Shown: positions 1-8,536 of the stretch, piece after piece | How the letters are laid out: each line of letters begins with the position of its first letter | Numbering within the stretch: the stretch's first letter is position 1 | DNA from: JACTMI01 sp964618415 | GTDB taxonomy: Bacteria; Acidobacteriota; Thermoanaerobaculia; Multivoradales; JAGPDF01 | Assembly (NCBI GenBank): GCA_964618415.1 | Contig: CAZUAT010000002.1 | Location: forward strand, 62,001 to 126,000 | Direction: 5' to 3' | Length of the DNA stretch: 64,000 nt | Made by a program: the position numbers and the translations under genes | Notes under the pieces: model-generated | What the model was told of the DNA's origin: nothing | Databases searched by the model: none | Seen by the model: the letters and a program-made list of their open reading frames with translations, nothing else

Positions 1-840
1 GCCGCCGCGGCGGTAGCCACCGAGTACGGTGCCCAGGTCTTCGATTCGTTCGACGAACTGGCCGGGTCGATCGACGCTGCGGTCGTGGCCGCCCCGACGG
101 TGGCGCACGTCGAACTCGGCACGCAGCTGCTTTCGCGCGGCGTGCACGTGCTGGTGGAGAAGCCGATCGCCGCGTCGGTGGACGGCGCCGACGCCCTCAT
201 TGAGGCTGCGGCGGCGGCCGGCCGCGTGCTCGCAGTCGGGCACGTGGAGTTTCACAATCCCGCCGTGGCGGCGCTGCTGGCGGCCGGCGGGAGCCCGCGG
301 TTCGTCGAGATCGAGCGGCTGGGCACGTTCACGCCGCGCAGTCTGGACATCGACGTCATCGCTGATCTGATGATCCACGATCTGCAGCTGCTGCTGGCGA
401 TGGACGACAGCGGCCTGCGCGAAGTGCGCGCAGTCGGCATTCCAGTGCTCTCGGGACGCATCGATATCGTCAATGCGCGCCTGGAGTTCGAGTCCGGCAT
501 GGTGGCCAACGTGACCGCGTCACGGGTCTCCGGCGAGCGGGTGCGCAAGCTGCGGGCGTTCTATCCAGATCGCTACCGGTCGCTGGACTACCAGGCGCAG
601 GAGATCAAGGGCTATCGGCTGGACGGCGAGGGGCCGGGGCGACGGATCCTGCCGGAGGCGATCGATATCGAGAAGGGCGAGCCGTTGCGGCTCGAGCTCG
701 AAGGCTTCCGCGACGCCTGCCTGGCAGCGGGCGGCGCGGGCAGCGGCGGTCGGATCGTCGACGGATCGGCCGCGCGTGCAGCACTGGCATTGGCCGAGGA
801 GGTGGCGCGCTGCGCCGCCGGATCGCCAGCCGCCGCGTGA
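1..840 (+). CDS. Gfo/Idh/MocA family oxidoreductase, 5' truncated
   Basis: The reading frame is open from base 1, so the N-terminal dinucleotide-binding start lies outside the window. What is visible begins in the Rossmann fold (AVVAAPTVAH, then VEKPIAASV, the EKP signature that binds the nicotinamide ring). The C-terminal half carries the usual substrate-binding alpha/beta domain, including DVIADLMIHDLQLLL. About 279 residues remain of a family usually 300-350 long. The substrate cannot be told from sequence. In related genomes such genes often lie near lipid A biosynthesis genes, but nothing here shows that. Confidence 0.85.
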   Translation, partial: AAAAVATEYGAQVFDSFDELAGSIDAAVVAAPTVAHVELGTQLLSRGVHVLVEKPIAASVDGADALIEAAAAAGRVLAVGHVEFHNPAVAALLAAGGSPRFVEIERLGTFTPRSLDIDVIADLMIHDLQLLLAMDDSGLREVRAVGIPVLSGRIDIVNARLEFESGMVANVTASRVSGERVRKLRAFYPDRYRSLDYQAQEIKGYRLDGEGPGRRILPEAIDIEKGEPLRLELEGFRDACLAAGGAGSGGRIVDGSAARAALALAEEVARCAAGSPAAA

Positions 841-934
841 TAATCTGGCGGTCCGCGTGTCGGGGCCGGCGGCGCGCCGGATCCATCCAAATCGAGACTG
901 AAACGCCCCAGGCGGGCGGTTTGCGGAGGCGGTG

Positions 935-1825
935 ATGAGTGAAGTGCGCATCGGCGTGATCGGAGGCAGCGGCCTCTATGCGATGGAGGGGCTCGAGGTC
1001 GAGCAGGAGCGGGTGGTCGAGACGCCGTGGGGGGCACCGTCCGATCCGTACGTGATCGGCCGCATCGACGGTCGTCCGGTCGCCTTCCTGGCCCGCCACG
1101 GCCGCGGTCACCGCTTCCTGCCCACCGAGGTCAACTACCGGGCCAACATCTACGGTTTCAAGAAGCTGGGAGTCGAGTTCCTGATTTCGGTCTCGGCGGT
1201 CGGGTCGATGAAGGAGCAGTACGTGCCCGGCCACATCGTGGTCCCCGACCAGTTCTTCGATCGCACCCGGCATCGCGCGGACACGTTCTTCGGCAACGGC
1301 ATCGTGGCCCACGTCTCTCTGGCTCGTCCGGTATCCGCGGCGCTGGCGGACGTCCTCTACAACGCGGCGGCCGCCGAGCGGGCGACGGTGCACCGCGGCG
1401 GGACCTACCTGTGCATGGAGGGGCCGCAGTTCTCGACCCGCGCCGAGTCGATGGTCTACCGGCAGTGGGGAATGGACATCATCGGCATGACCAACCTGCA
1501 GGAGGCGCGCCTGGCGCGCGAGGCGGAGATCGCCTACGCCTCACTGTCGATGGTGACCGACTACGACTGCTGGCACGAGGAGGAAGAGGCGGTCACCGGC
1601 GAGGGCGTCATGGAGGTGCTGCGCCGCAACGTGGAGCTCGCCCAGCGGGTCGTCCGACGCGCGGTGGCGGACCTCGACGGCGTGGAGAACGACTGTGCGG
1701 ATGCGCTGCGCATGTCGCTGATCACCGAGCCGTCGCTGGTCCCGGAAGAGACACTGGCGATGCTCGAGCCGCTGGTCGGCAGGTACCTGGACCGCAGCGG
1801 CAGTCAGCTCGCCTGGAAGCGCTGA
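935..1825 (+). CDS. mtnP: S-methyl-5'-thioadenosine phosphorylase
   Basis: Phosphorolysis of methylthioadenosine (a polyamine synthesis by-product) to adenine and methylthioribose-1-phosphate. The 296-residue protein has the phosphate-binding GGSGLYAM at the N-terminus, the ARHGRGH segment, MEGPQFSTRAES and the family block MTNLQEARLAREAEIAYA followed by TDYDCW, typical of MTAP rather than of purine nucleoside phosphorylase proper. A GTG codon at 932 is directly followed by ATG at 935; GGAGG at 925-929 is 5 nt from the ATG and only 2 nt from the GTG, so 935 is preferred. It would supply adenine to Apt encoded 1.5 kb downstream, and methylthioadenosine links to the polyamine enzyme SpeA at the other end of the window. 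Confidence 0.93.
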   Translation: MSEVRIGVIGGSGLYAMEGLEVEQERVVETPWGAPSDPYVIGRIDGRPVAFLARHGRGHRFLPTEVNYRANIYGFKKLGVEFLISVSAVGSMKEQYVPGHIVVPDQFFDRTRHRADTFFGNGIVAHVSLARPVSAALADVLYNAAAAERATVHRGGTYLCMEGPQFSTRAESMVYRQWGMDIIGMTNLQEARLAREAEIAYASLSMVTDYDCWHEEEEAVTGEGVMEVLRRNVELAQRVVRRAVADLDGVENDCADALRMSLITEPSLVPEETLAMLEPLVGRYLDRSGSQLAWKR

Positions 1826-1866
1826 GCGCTCAGCGGACGCCGGGCGGACGAGGCGACAGCGAACCG

Positions 1867-2640
1867 ATGCGCATCCTGGTCACCAACGACGACGGGGTCT
1901 ACTCCGAGGGGATCCGGCTTCTCGCGGCCGAACTGGCGCGGCTGGGCGAAGTCGTCGTGGTGGCGCCGGACCGCGAGCAGAGCGCGACCGGGCACAGCCT
2001 CACGCTCTCCCGCCCGCTGCGCATGCAGCCGCTGCAGGACGGCTGGTACGCCGTCGACGGTACGCCGACCGACTGCGTCAACCTCGCCGTCCTGGCGCTG
2101 CTGCGCGACACGCCGCCCGATCTGGTGGTTTCGGGGATCAACTTCGGCCTCAACGTCGGCGACGACGTCACCTACTCGGGCACCGTCTCGGCGACCTTCG
2201 AGGGGTCGATTCTCGGCATTCCGTCGATCGCCTTCTCGCAGGAGGTCAGCGAGGGGTTCTCGTTCGAGCGCGCCGCCCGCCTGGCCGGTCGGCTGGTCGA
2301 AGAGCTGATTGCCGAGCCGATGCCGCCCGGCATGCTGCTCAACGTCAACTTCCCGGCCGGCGAACCGCGCGGCGTGGTCTTCTCGCGCCTCGGCAAGCGG
2401 GTCTACCGCCAGTCGGTGATCGAGAAGGTCGACCCGCGAGGCCGCAAGTACTACTGGATCGCCGGCACGCCGGAGTGGCAGGAAGACCCGGATACCGACC
2501 ACGGCGCCGTACAGAACGGCTGCATCTCGGTCACGCCCCTCCACCTCGACCTGACCGACTACCGGGGCCTCGACACCTGGGGCGGCTTCGCGGGGCGCAT
2601 CGACGGGATCCTGAGGAGCGACGCCGCCCGTGCTCGATGA
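1867..2640 (+). CDS. surE: 5'/3'-nucleotidase SurE
   Basis: Metal-dependent nucleoside monophosphatase of the SurE family. The 257-residue protein starts with MRILVTNDDG, whose adjacent aspartates bind the metal, and has VAPDREQSATGHS and VVSGINFGLNVGDDVTYSGT, all diagnostic. Length is normal (E. coli SurE 253). The same frame is open far upstream through mtnP, but homology starts at this ATG. The end overlaps pcm by 11 nt. A surE-pcm pair is the classic arrangement in many bacteria and is usually linked to stress and stationary-phase survival. Confidence 0.95.
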   Translation: MRILVTNDDGVYSEGIRLLAAELARLGEVVVVAPDREQSATGHSLTLSRPLRMQPLQDGWYAVDGTPTDCVNLAVLALLRDTPPDLVVSGINFGLNVGDDVTYSGTVSATFEGSILGIPSIAFSQEVSEGFSFERAARLAGRLVEELIAEPMPPGMLLNVNFPAGEPRGVVFSRLGKRVYRQSVIEKVDPRGRKYYWIAGTPEWQEDPDTDHGAVQNGCISVTPLHLDLTDYRGLDTWGGFAGRIDGILRSDAARAR

Positions 2641-3295
2641 CACGCTGGCTCGCGATCGGATGGTGCGCGAGCTGATCGAACGGCGCGGCGTGCGCGATCC
2701 CCGAGTGCTGGCGGCGATGCGCGAGGTTCCGCGCCACCTGTTCGTGCGCGAACACCTCTGGAGCCAGGCCTATGGCGACCACGCGCTTCCGATCGGCGAG
2801 GCCCAGACGATCTCGCAGCCGTTCGTGGTCGCCCGCATGACCGAGATCCTCGAACTCGATCCGGCGACGCACAAGGTGCTCGAGATCGGCACCGGATCGG
2901 GCTATCAGACGGCGATCCTGGCCCGGCTGGCGCGGTGGGTCTACAGCCTCGAACGGATTCCGGATCTCGCCCACCAGGCGATCCGTCGTATGCGCCAGCT
3001 CGGGATCCTGAACGTCAAGATCCAGGCGTTCGACGGTACCGTGGGCTGGAGCGACGTGTCGCCGTTCGACCGCATCCTGGTGACCGCCGGCGCGCCGGTG
3101 GCGCCACGGCCGCTGCTCGACCAGCTGGGGCCCGGCGGCCGGCTGCTGGTTCCGGAGGGCGACCGGCGCCGGCAGCGCCTGGTGCTCTACGAGCGGCTGG
3201 GTCGCAAGACAAGACGCACGGAGTTCGACGAGGTCGCCTTCGTCCCGCTGCTCGGCCGCCACGGCTGGCAGCCCGGCGATGGCGGCGAACGGTGA
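2630..3295 (+). CDS. pcm: Protein-L-isoaspartate O-methyltransferase
   Basis: Repairs isomerised aspartyl residues in aged proteins by SAM-dependent methylation. The 221-residue protein has the family N-terminus (RDPRVLAAMREVPRHLFV), the QTISQPFVVARM substrate segment and the SAM-binding EIGTGSGYQTAILA. The GTG start lies inside the last codons of surE, implying translational coupling. The last 15 or so residues are low in similarity to the family. Confidence 0.94.
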   Translation: MLDDTLARDRMVRELIERRGVRDPRVLAAMREVPRHLFVREHLWSQAYGDHALPIGEAQTISQPFVVARMTEILELDPATHKVLEIGTGSGYQTAILARLARWVYSLERIPDLAHQAIRRMRQLGILNVKIQAFDGTVGWSDVSPFDRILVTAGAPVAPRPLLDQLGPGGRLLVPEGDRRRQRLVLYERLGRKTRRTEFDEVAFVPLLGRHGWQPGDGGER

Positions 3296-3370
3296 CCGCG
3301 CCGGCGGCCGGAGAGGCGCCGGGCAACTGAGGGGCGGCCGCCGCGCAGACGGCGTCGCCGGGAGACATCG

Positions 3371-3889
3371 GTGGACGATCTCAAGCAGTACATCCGTGAA
3401 GTGCCGGACTTCCCCAAGCCGGGCATCAACTTCTTCGACATCACGACTCTGCTCAAGGACCCGCTGGCCCTGCGCATGGCGGTGGACCGGTTCGTCTGGC
3501 TGTTCTCCAAGGAGCACCGGCCGGACAAGGTGATCGGCATCGAGTCGCGCGGGTTCATGTTCGCGCCCTCGGTCGCCTACAACCTCAACGCCGGGTTCGT
3601 ACCGGTGCGCAAGCCGGGCAAGCTGCCGGCAGCGACGGTGGCCGAGACCTACGAGCTCGAGTACGGCAGCGACAAGCTGGAGATGCACGCCGACGCGATC
3701 ACCCCGGGCGAGAGGGTCCTGATCGTCGACGACGTCGTCGCCACCGGGGGCACAGCGCTGGCAACCGCCAAGCTGGTCGAAGGGCGCGGCGGGCAGGTGA
3801 TCGGGTTCGGCTTCATCATCGAGCTGACTTTCCTGCCGGGCCGCGAGAAGCTGGCCGGCTACGACATCGAGTCGCTGATCCGCTACTGA
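3371..3889 (+). CDS. apt: Adenine phosphoribosyltransferase
   Basis: Converts adenine plus PRPP to AMP. The 172-residue protein has YIREVPDFPKPGINFFDIT at the N-terminus, GIESRGFMFAPSVAY, and the PRPP loop VLIVDDVVATGGTA. It starts with GTG at 3371, preceded by a GGGAG element at about 3359-3363. It completes an adenine salvage route with mtnP upstream. Its stop codon is almost directly followed by the TAAACT box of the tRNA-Arg promoter. Confidence 0.96.
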   Translation: MDDLKQYIREVPDFPKPGINFFDITTLLKDPLALRMAVDRFVWLFSKEHRPDKVIGIESRGFMFAPSVAYNLNAGFVPVRKPGKLPAATVAETYELEYGSDKLEMHADAITPGERVLIVDDVVATGGTALATAKLVEGRGGQVIGFGFIIELTFLPGREKLAGYDIESLIRY

Positions 3890-3903
3890 TAAACTGCCGC
3901 CAG

Positions 3904-3980
3904 GCGGCTGTAGCTCAGCTGGATAGAGCAGGAGCGTCCTAAGCTCTTGGTCGGGGGTTCGACTCCTCCCAGCCGCACCA
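3904..3980 (+). tRNA. tRNA-Arg (anticodon CCT)
   Basis: A 77-nt cloverleaf with the 7-bp acceptor GCGGCTG/CAGCCGC, D-arm GCTC/GAGC, anticodon stem GGAGC/GCTCT around loop GTCCTAA (anticodon CCT, codon AGG), T-arm GGGGG/CCTCC with loop TTCGACT, discriminator A and encoded CCA. A TAAACT box at 3890-3895 ends 8 nt before the 5' end and is a likely -10 element; no convincing -35 is seen. Confidence 0.95.
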
Positions 3981-4059
3981 GCCCGCCTGCGACGGCGGTA
4001 CCACATCGAGATCCAGATCGAGCCGGTCGGAGACCGGCAGAGGCGAGAGGGCGTTTTCC

Positions 4060-4788
4060 ATGGCTCACGAACTGTCCCGCGAAGAGCTCAAGCGCAACGA
4101 ACTCGGCGAGGCCGTCGAGGCCGGTGTGTCGTTCGCGGAGAAGCATCTGCGCGTCATCCTCGGCATCGTCATCGGCGTCGTCGCGGTCGCCCTCGCCGGC
4201 TGGGCGGTGTTCGCCTGGCGCGGCGCCCGGCTGGACTCAGCGAGCGAGGCTTTGGGGCGCGCGCAGCGGGTGGCGAGCGCCGAGATCGTCGACAGCGGCG
4301 CGCGGCCGGACGATGCGGTTCGCCCGACCTTCGCCGCCGCGGCCGAGCGGGACGCCCAGGCCCGTCAGCTGTTCGATGCGGTCGTCCAGCAGTATGACGG
4401 CACCGGCGCGGCGCGGGCGGCCCGGCTGCGCCTGGCCGAGCTGGCGTTCGCCGCGGGGGACTTCGCCGCAGCCCGGGCCCACTACGTGGCGGTCGGCACG
4501 AGCGACGACGCGCTGGGCGTCGGAGCCGCGATCGGGCTGGCGGCGGTCGACCGCGCGGAGGGGCGCGGCGCCGAGCTGATCACCCGCCTGCAGAACGACC
4601 TCGCCAACGCGCGCGGCCCGCTGCCGGCGGATCTGCTGCTGGTCGAGCTGGCACGCACTCACGCGGCGCTCGGCAATCGCGCCGACGCGCGCGCCGCCTG
4701 GCAGCGCCTCGTCGACGAGCACCCGGGCTCTGCCTGGGCAGCCGAAGCGCGCGGGCAGCTCGCCGGATCCACCTCCGCTTCCCGCTGA
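4060..4788 (+). CDS. YfgM-like membrane-anchored TPR protein
   Basis: The 242-residue protein has a short charged cytoplasmic N-terminus (SREELKRNELGEAVEAG), one transmembrane segment at about residues 32-52 (VILGIVIGVVAVALAGWAVF) and an alanine-rich helical periplasmic part with TPR-like units. This is the layout of the YfgM/TPR_21 family, which works in envelope protein quality control near the Sec translocon and outer-membrane assembly. The leader (3981-4059) contains a perfect hairpin, GCCGGTC/GACCGGC at 4022-4038, of unknown role. The function is inferred from architecture only. Confidence 0.75.
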   Translation: MAHELSREELKRNELGEAVEAGVSFAEKHLRVILGIVIGVVAVALAGWAVFAWRGARLDSASEALGRAQRVASAEIVDSGARPDDAVRPTFAAAAERDAQARQLFDAVVQQYDGTGAARAARLRLAELAFAAGDFAAARAHYVAVGTSDDALGVGAAIGLAAVDRAEGRGAELITRLQNDLANARGPLPADLLLVELARTHAALGNRADARAAWQRLVDEHPGSAWAAEARGQLAGSTSASR

Positions 4789-4802
4789 GGCCGGAGGCGG
4801 GC

Positions 4803-6119
4803 TTGAGCGGCCCCTACCGGATCCTCACTGACCTGCGTGCGGGCCGCCGGCTGTCTGCCGCCGATCTCGGGGCGGTGGCGCGCGGAGCCGTCGACGGCTG
4901 CTGGAGCGACGCGCAACTGGGGGCCTTTCTGATGGGCGTCGCCGTCCGCGGTCTGGATGTCGAACAGACCCGCGCCTTGACGCGCGAGATGCTCGACAGC
5001 GGCGAACGGTGGGAGTTGCGACGCACCTTTCCCGGGCTGGTCGACAAGCACTCCACCGGCGGCGTCGGAGACAAGGTGTCGATCGTGCTCGCCCCGCTGC
5101 TGGCCGAGTGCGGCGTGCCGATCGTCATGCTCACCGGGCGCGGTCTGGGGCACACTGGCGGCACGGCCGACAAGCTCGAATCGATCCCGGGCCTGCGTCA
5201 GGAGCTGGATCGGGCGGCGGCGGTGCGCGTCCTCGAGCGCACGGGTATGGCCCTCGGGCTGGCCACCTCGGGCATCGCGCCCGCGGATCGGCGCCTCTAC
5301 GCCCTGCGCGACCACACCGCGACCGTCGACTCGCTGCCGCTGATCGTCGCCAGCATCCTGTCCAAGAAGCTCGCCGCCGGAGCGGCGGCGATCGTGTTCG
5401 ACGTCAAGGTGGGCGACGGCGCCTTCCTGGCCGATCGCGAGGCGGCGCGCGAACTGGCGCGCCAGCTGGTGGCGGTCGCCGAGGAACTCGGTACATCGGC
5501 CTCGGCGCTGCTGACCGACATGAGTCAGCCGCTCGGTGACTGGGTGGGGCATGCCGCGGAGATCGCCGAGGCGCTGCAGGTCATGCGTGGTGAGGGCGCG
5601 GCAGAGACCGCGGAGCTCACGATCGTGCTGGCCCGGGAGGCGGCGGCGCAGGTGGGCGTGGAGCTGACGGAGCCGAGGTTGCGGGCCACGCTCGCTTCGG
5701 GCCGGGTCGCCGAACGGTTTTCCCGCTGGGCCGTCGATCAGGGCGCCTCGCCGGCATGGATGGCCCGCCCCGAACTGCCGCTCGCACCCGTCGAGCAACC
5801 GATCCGGGCGCCCCATGGCGGTGTGCTGGCGCGAGTCGCCAACCGTCGCCTGGGGCTGCTGCTGGGCGAGGCCGGCGGCGCCCGTCGCGGACCTGGCGAC
5901 GAACTGGACCGGGGTGTCGCCCTGCACTACCGGACGCGGCTCGGCCGACGCGTGGAAGCCGGCGAGGAGCTGGCGCGGATCTACCTGCGCCGCGACGACG
6001 CGGCTCTCGTCGACCAGGTTGCGGCCTGCTTCGAGGTCGGCCCCGAGGGAGTCGCGCCGCCGCTGATCGTCGAACGGGCGGCGGGGGGGCCGCCGTCCCC
6101 GGCCGCGCCCGCCGACTGA
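4803..6119 (+). CDS. deoA: Thymidine/pyrimidine-nucleoside phosphorylase
   Basis: Phosphorolysis of (deoxy)pyrimidine nucleosides to base and (deoxy)ribose-1-phosphate. The 438-residue protein has the signature GLVDKHSTGGVGDKVS, then MLTGRGLGHTGGTADKLES, the lysine-containing SILSKKLAAG and FDVKVGDGAF, and the C-terminal PYNP domain with PHGGVLA. Length matches DeoA (440). The start is TTG at 4803, supported by GGAGG at 4793-4797 with 5-nt spacing. Thymidine versus broader pyrimidine specificity cannot be decided from sequence. Confidence 0.93.
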   Translation: MSGPYRILTDLRAGRRLSAADLGAVARGAVDGCWSDAQLGAFLMGVAVRGLDVEQTRALTREMLDSGERWELRRTFPGLVDKHSTGGVGDKVSIVLAPLLAECGVPIVMLTGRGLGHTGGTADKLESIPGLRQELDRAAAVRVLERTGMALGLATSGIAPADRRLYALRDHTATVDSLPLIVASILSKKLAAGAAAIVFDVKVGDGAFLADREAARELARQLVAVAEELGTSASALLTDMSQPLGDWVGHAAEIAEALQVMRGEGAAETAELTIVLAREAAAQVGVELTEPRLRATLASGRVAERFSRWAVDQGASPAWMARPELPLAPVEQPIRAPHGGVLARVANRRLGLLLGEAGGARRGPGDELDRGVALHYRTRLGRRVEAGEELARIYLRRDDAALVDQVAACFEVGPEGVAPPLIVERAAGGPPSPAAPAD

Positions 6120-6123
6120 GCGG

Positions 6124-7212
6124 TCAGCGCCAGATCTTCTGCTGGCGGCTGTCGCCGAGCCGGAACTCGGCGCTGCGCCCGTCGACGCGCACCAGCGGGC
6201 GGTGGGTGGAGTCGCCGGGCATGCGCGCCCGTTCCGTCAGCTGCGTGTCGTCGCTCAGCTCGGCGAGGGTCCACTCGTCGGTGAGCGCGTCGAGCCAAAG
6301 CAGGAACGGGACGTCGCCGCCCGCCTCGAAGGTCGGCTCGAGAGATCCGGGCGGTCCGACCGCCGCCAGTTCGCGGCTGCCCTCGTCACTCCAGCGTGCC
6401 AGGACGACTCGGTACTCGCCGTCGTGGAACCGGTTCCAGGCGATCAGCGCGCCGCCCGGGACCGCGGCGACCGCCGGCGTGATGTCGGGCACGTCGTTGG
6501 CCTGGCCGACCCGGCGCGGGCGACTCCAGGAGGTGCCGTCGCCGACGGCGGCCAGGATCTCGTCGTCGGTGCCGTCGAAGGCGCTCCAGACCAGCAGCGT
6601 GCGGCCGTCTTCGAGCCGGGTGGCGCTGAGGGCGACCTGGCTGCCGGGGCCGGGCGGCGCGATCTCGATCGGCGCGCCGAACGCGCCGCCCTCCCAGTTC
6701 GCCCACCGCACCGAATAGCCGCGCGGATCGTGTCCTTCCAGCCAGGCGATGCCCGGGGCCGTCTGCCCGCCGGCCACGACCACCGGCCACAGCCGGGAGG
6801 CGCCTTCACTGCCCGCCGACGCTGCCGGCGGCGCGACCCGCACGACACCGGCGTCGGTGGCGCGCCAGAGCGCCAGCTCGGTGCGTTCCCCGGCCAACTC
6901 GAAGCCGGCCAGCAGCCAGCCATCGGGCAGGTCGGCGATACTGCTGATCTCGCTGCGACCTTCGCCGGCGAGCTGCGCCGACTTCGAACCGGCATCGACG
7001 CGCCACCCACCTCCGGCGCGCCAGACGACCGGTCCGCCGGCGGTCTGCGAGCGGGCCACCAGCGCCGGCAACGTGCCACCCATCCGGCGCGCCGCAGGCT
7101 GGGCGACGGCTGCCGCGGCAACGAGCGGCGCGAGCAGCAGCAGCGCCCGGACCAGTGCGCCGGTGCGGCGAGGGAGGATCGTGCGGGCCGGGATTCGGGA
7201 GTCGAAAGCCAT
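6124..7212 (-). CDS. Secreted protein with predicted beta-propeller, function unknown
   Basis: About 362 residues. The N-terminus has arginines followed by a hydrophobic stretch (LVRALLLLAPLVAAAAVA) that ends with a QPAARR cleavage-like site, so it is probably exported. The rest is made of repeated units with WSAFDGTDDE, WNRFHDGEYR and WLDALTDEW, resembling sialidase/propeller blades, but no catalytic motif is seen. An ATG at 7224 also exists in frame, but it overlaps the likely -10 box (TACCAT); the ATG at 7212 is therefore preferred. It converges with deoA and is divergent from cinA. Not recognised as a known family. Confidence 0.7.
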   Translation of the reverse strand: MAFDSRIPARTILPRRTGALVRALLLLAPLVAAAAVAQPAARRMGGTLPALVARSQTAGGPVVWRAGGGWRVDAGSKSAQLAGEGRSEISSIADLPDGWLLAGFELAGERTELALWRATDAGVVRVAPPAASAGSEGASRLWPVVVAGGQTAPGIAWLEGHDPRGYSVRWANWEGGAFGAPIEIAPPGPGSQVALSATRLEDGRTLLVWSAFDGTDDEILAAVGDGTSWSRPRRVGQANDVPDITPAVAAVPGGALIAWNRFHDGEYRVVLARWSDEGSRELAAVGPPGSLEPTFEAGGDVPFLLWLDALTDEWTLAELSDDTQLTERARMPGDSTHRPLVRVDGRSAEFRLGDSRQQKIWR

Positions 7213-7222
7213 GGCGCGCTCC

Positions 7223-7273
7223 ATGGTACGGACCGGCGCGCGGGCCTGTCAAACCAGTCGCCGGCGGTATCAT
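7223..7273. promoter_or_regulatory. Overlapping divergent promoters of cinA and the secreted-protein gene
   Basis: Rightward: CTGTCA (7246-7251), 16-nt spacer, TATCAT (7268-7273), ending 6 nt before the cinA ATG. Leftward: a perfect TTGACA (7252 to 7247 on the minus strand), 18-nt spacer, TACCAT (7228 to 7223). The two -35 hexamers share five bases, so polymerase can probably occupy only one side at a time. Confidence 0.55.
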
Positions 7274-7279
7274 CGCGAC

Positions 7280-8536
7280 ATGCGCGCGGCGGTGCTGGCG
7301 GTCGGGTCGGAACTGCTGTCGACCGATCGCCTCGACACCAACTCCCTGCGCCTCGCGGCGCTCCTGGAGCGGCACGACTGCGAACTGGTCGGCAAGGCGG
7401 TGGCGGCTGACGACGAAGCGGCGATCGCCGACGAGATCCGGCGCCGGCTTGGAGTCTGCGACCTGCTGATCGTCACCGGCGGCCTCGGCCCGACCGCCGA
7501 TGACGTCACCCGTGAAGGGTGCGCGCGGGCGCTGGGCCTGGGGCTGCGCGACGACCCGGCAGTCTGGGCCGAGATCGAGCGCCGCTTCGCGCGCTTCGGG
7601 CGCCGGCCGTCGCCGAACAATCGCCGCCAGGCGCAGGTCCCTGAAGGCGCCACCGTGCTCGCCAATGAACGCGGCTCGGCGCCCGGTCTGCGCCTGGAAG
7701 CGGCCGGGACGACGATCTTCCTGCTGCCCGGCGTACCGTGGGAGATGGAGCGCCTGCTCGAACGGGAGGTCGAGCCCTGGCTCGCCGGGCGCGCCAGCGG
7801 GCGGGGCCGCGAGCGGCGGACTCTGCGCCTGGCGATGCGCCCGGAGTCGGAAGTCGACGAGGCGCTCGAGCCGGTCTACATCGAGTTCGAACGGCGATGG
7901 ATCACCGTGCTCGCGTCACCCGGTGAGGTGAAGATCCGGCTCACCGCCGCCGGCGAACCGGAAGCGCGCGGGCGGCGGCTGACGGCGATGGCCGAGCGAG
8001 TGCGGCAGGTACTGGGCTCGACGATCTACGGCGAGGGCGAGGAGGGCGGCCTCGAACAGGCAGTGGGCGAACTGCTGGCGGCCGCCGGCGCCACCGTGGC
8101 GGTGGCCGAGTCGTGCACCGGCGGGCTGGTGGCCGAGCGGCTGACCCGGCCGCCCGGGGCGAGCAGGTACTTTCCCGGTGCCGTGGTGACGTACGCCAAC
8201 GCCGAGAAGACTCGGCTGCTGGGAGTCGATCCCGACATGCTCGAACGCTGCGGTGCGGTGAGCGAGGAGGCGGCGCGCCGGATGGCCGAAGGGGCGCGCG
8301 AACGATTCGGCACCGACTTCGCCCTCGCGGTGACCGGCATCGCCGGACCCGAGGGCGGAAGCGCCGAGAAGCCGGTGGGCACCGTGCACATCGCGCTGGC
8401 GGCGGCCGGGGGGACCGAGCATCGCCAGCTTCGCCTGGTCGGCGACCGCGAACGGATCCGCTGGCAGGCCTCGCAGGCGGTGCTCGAGCTGTTGCGCCGC
8501 CGGCTGCTGGCCGCCGCGGGGAGCGTCGACGCGTGA
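7280..8536 (+). CDS. cinA: CinA-like competence/damage-inducible protein (NMN amidohydrolase family)
   Basis: The 418-residue protein has the N-terminal molybdopterin-binding-like (COG1058) domain (VGSELLSTDRLDTNS, IVTGGLGPTADDVT, FLLPGVPWEM) and the C-terminal CinA domain (VAVAESCTGGLVAERLT, AVTGIAGPEGG, KPVGTVHIAL). In this family the C-terminal domain deamidates nicotinamide mononucleotide and the N-terminal one hydrolyses ADP-ribose. The ATG follows TATCAT by 6 nt with no Shine-Dalgarno, suggesting a leaderless mRNA. It heads a tightly overlapped set with plsY and gpsA. Confidence 0.93.
   Translation: MRAAVLAVGSELLSTDRLDTNSLRLAALLERHDCELVGKAVAADDEAAIADEIRRRLGVCDLLIVTGGLGPTADDVTREGCARALGLGLRDDPAVWAEIERRFARFGRRPSPNNRRQAQVPEGATVLANERGSAPGLRLEAAGTTIFLLPGVPWEMERLLEREVEPWLAGRASGRGRERRTLRLAMRPESEVDEALEPVYIEFERRWITVLASPGEVKIRLTAAGEPEARGRRLTAMAERVRQVLGSTIYGEGEEGGLEQAVGELLAAAGATVAVAESCTGGLVAERLTRPPGASRYFPGAVVTYANAEKTRLLGVDPDMLERCGAVSEEAARRMAEGARERFGTDFALAVTGIAGPEGGSAEKPVGTVHIALAAAGGTEHRQLRLVGDRERIRWQASQAVLELLRRRLLAAAGSVDA

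Noticed and set aside
1027..2640. Long frame joining an mtnP-region stretch to surE
   Set aside because: The first 280 codons are out of frame with mtnP and Arg/Gly-rich; SurE homology starts at 1867.
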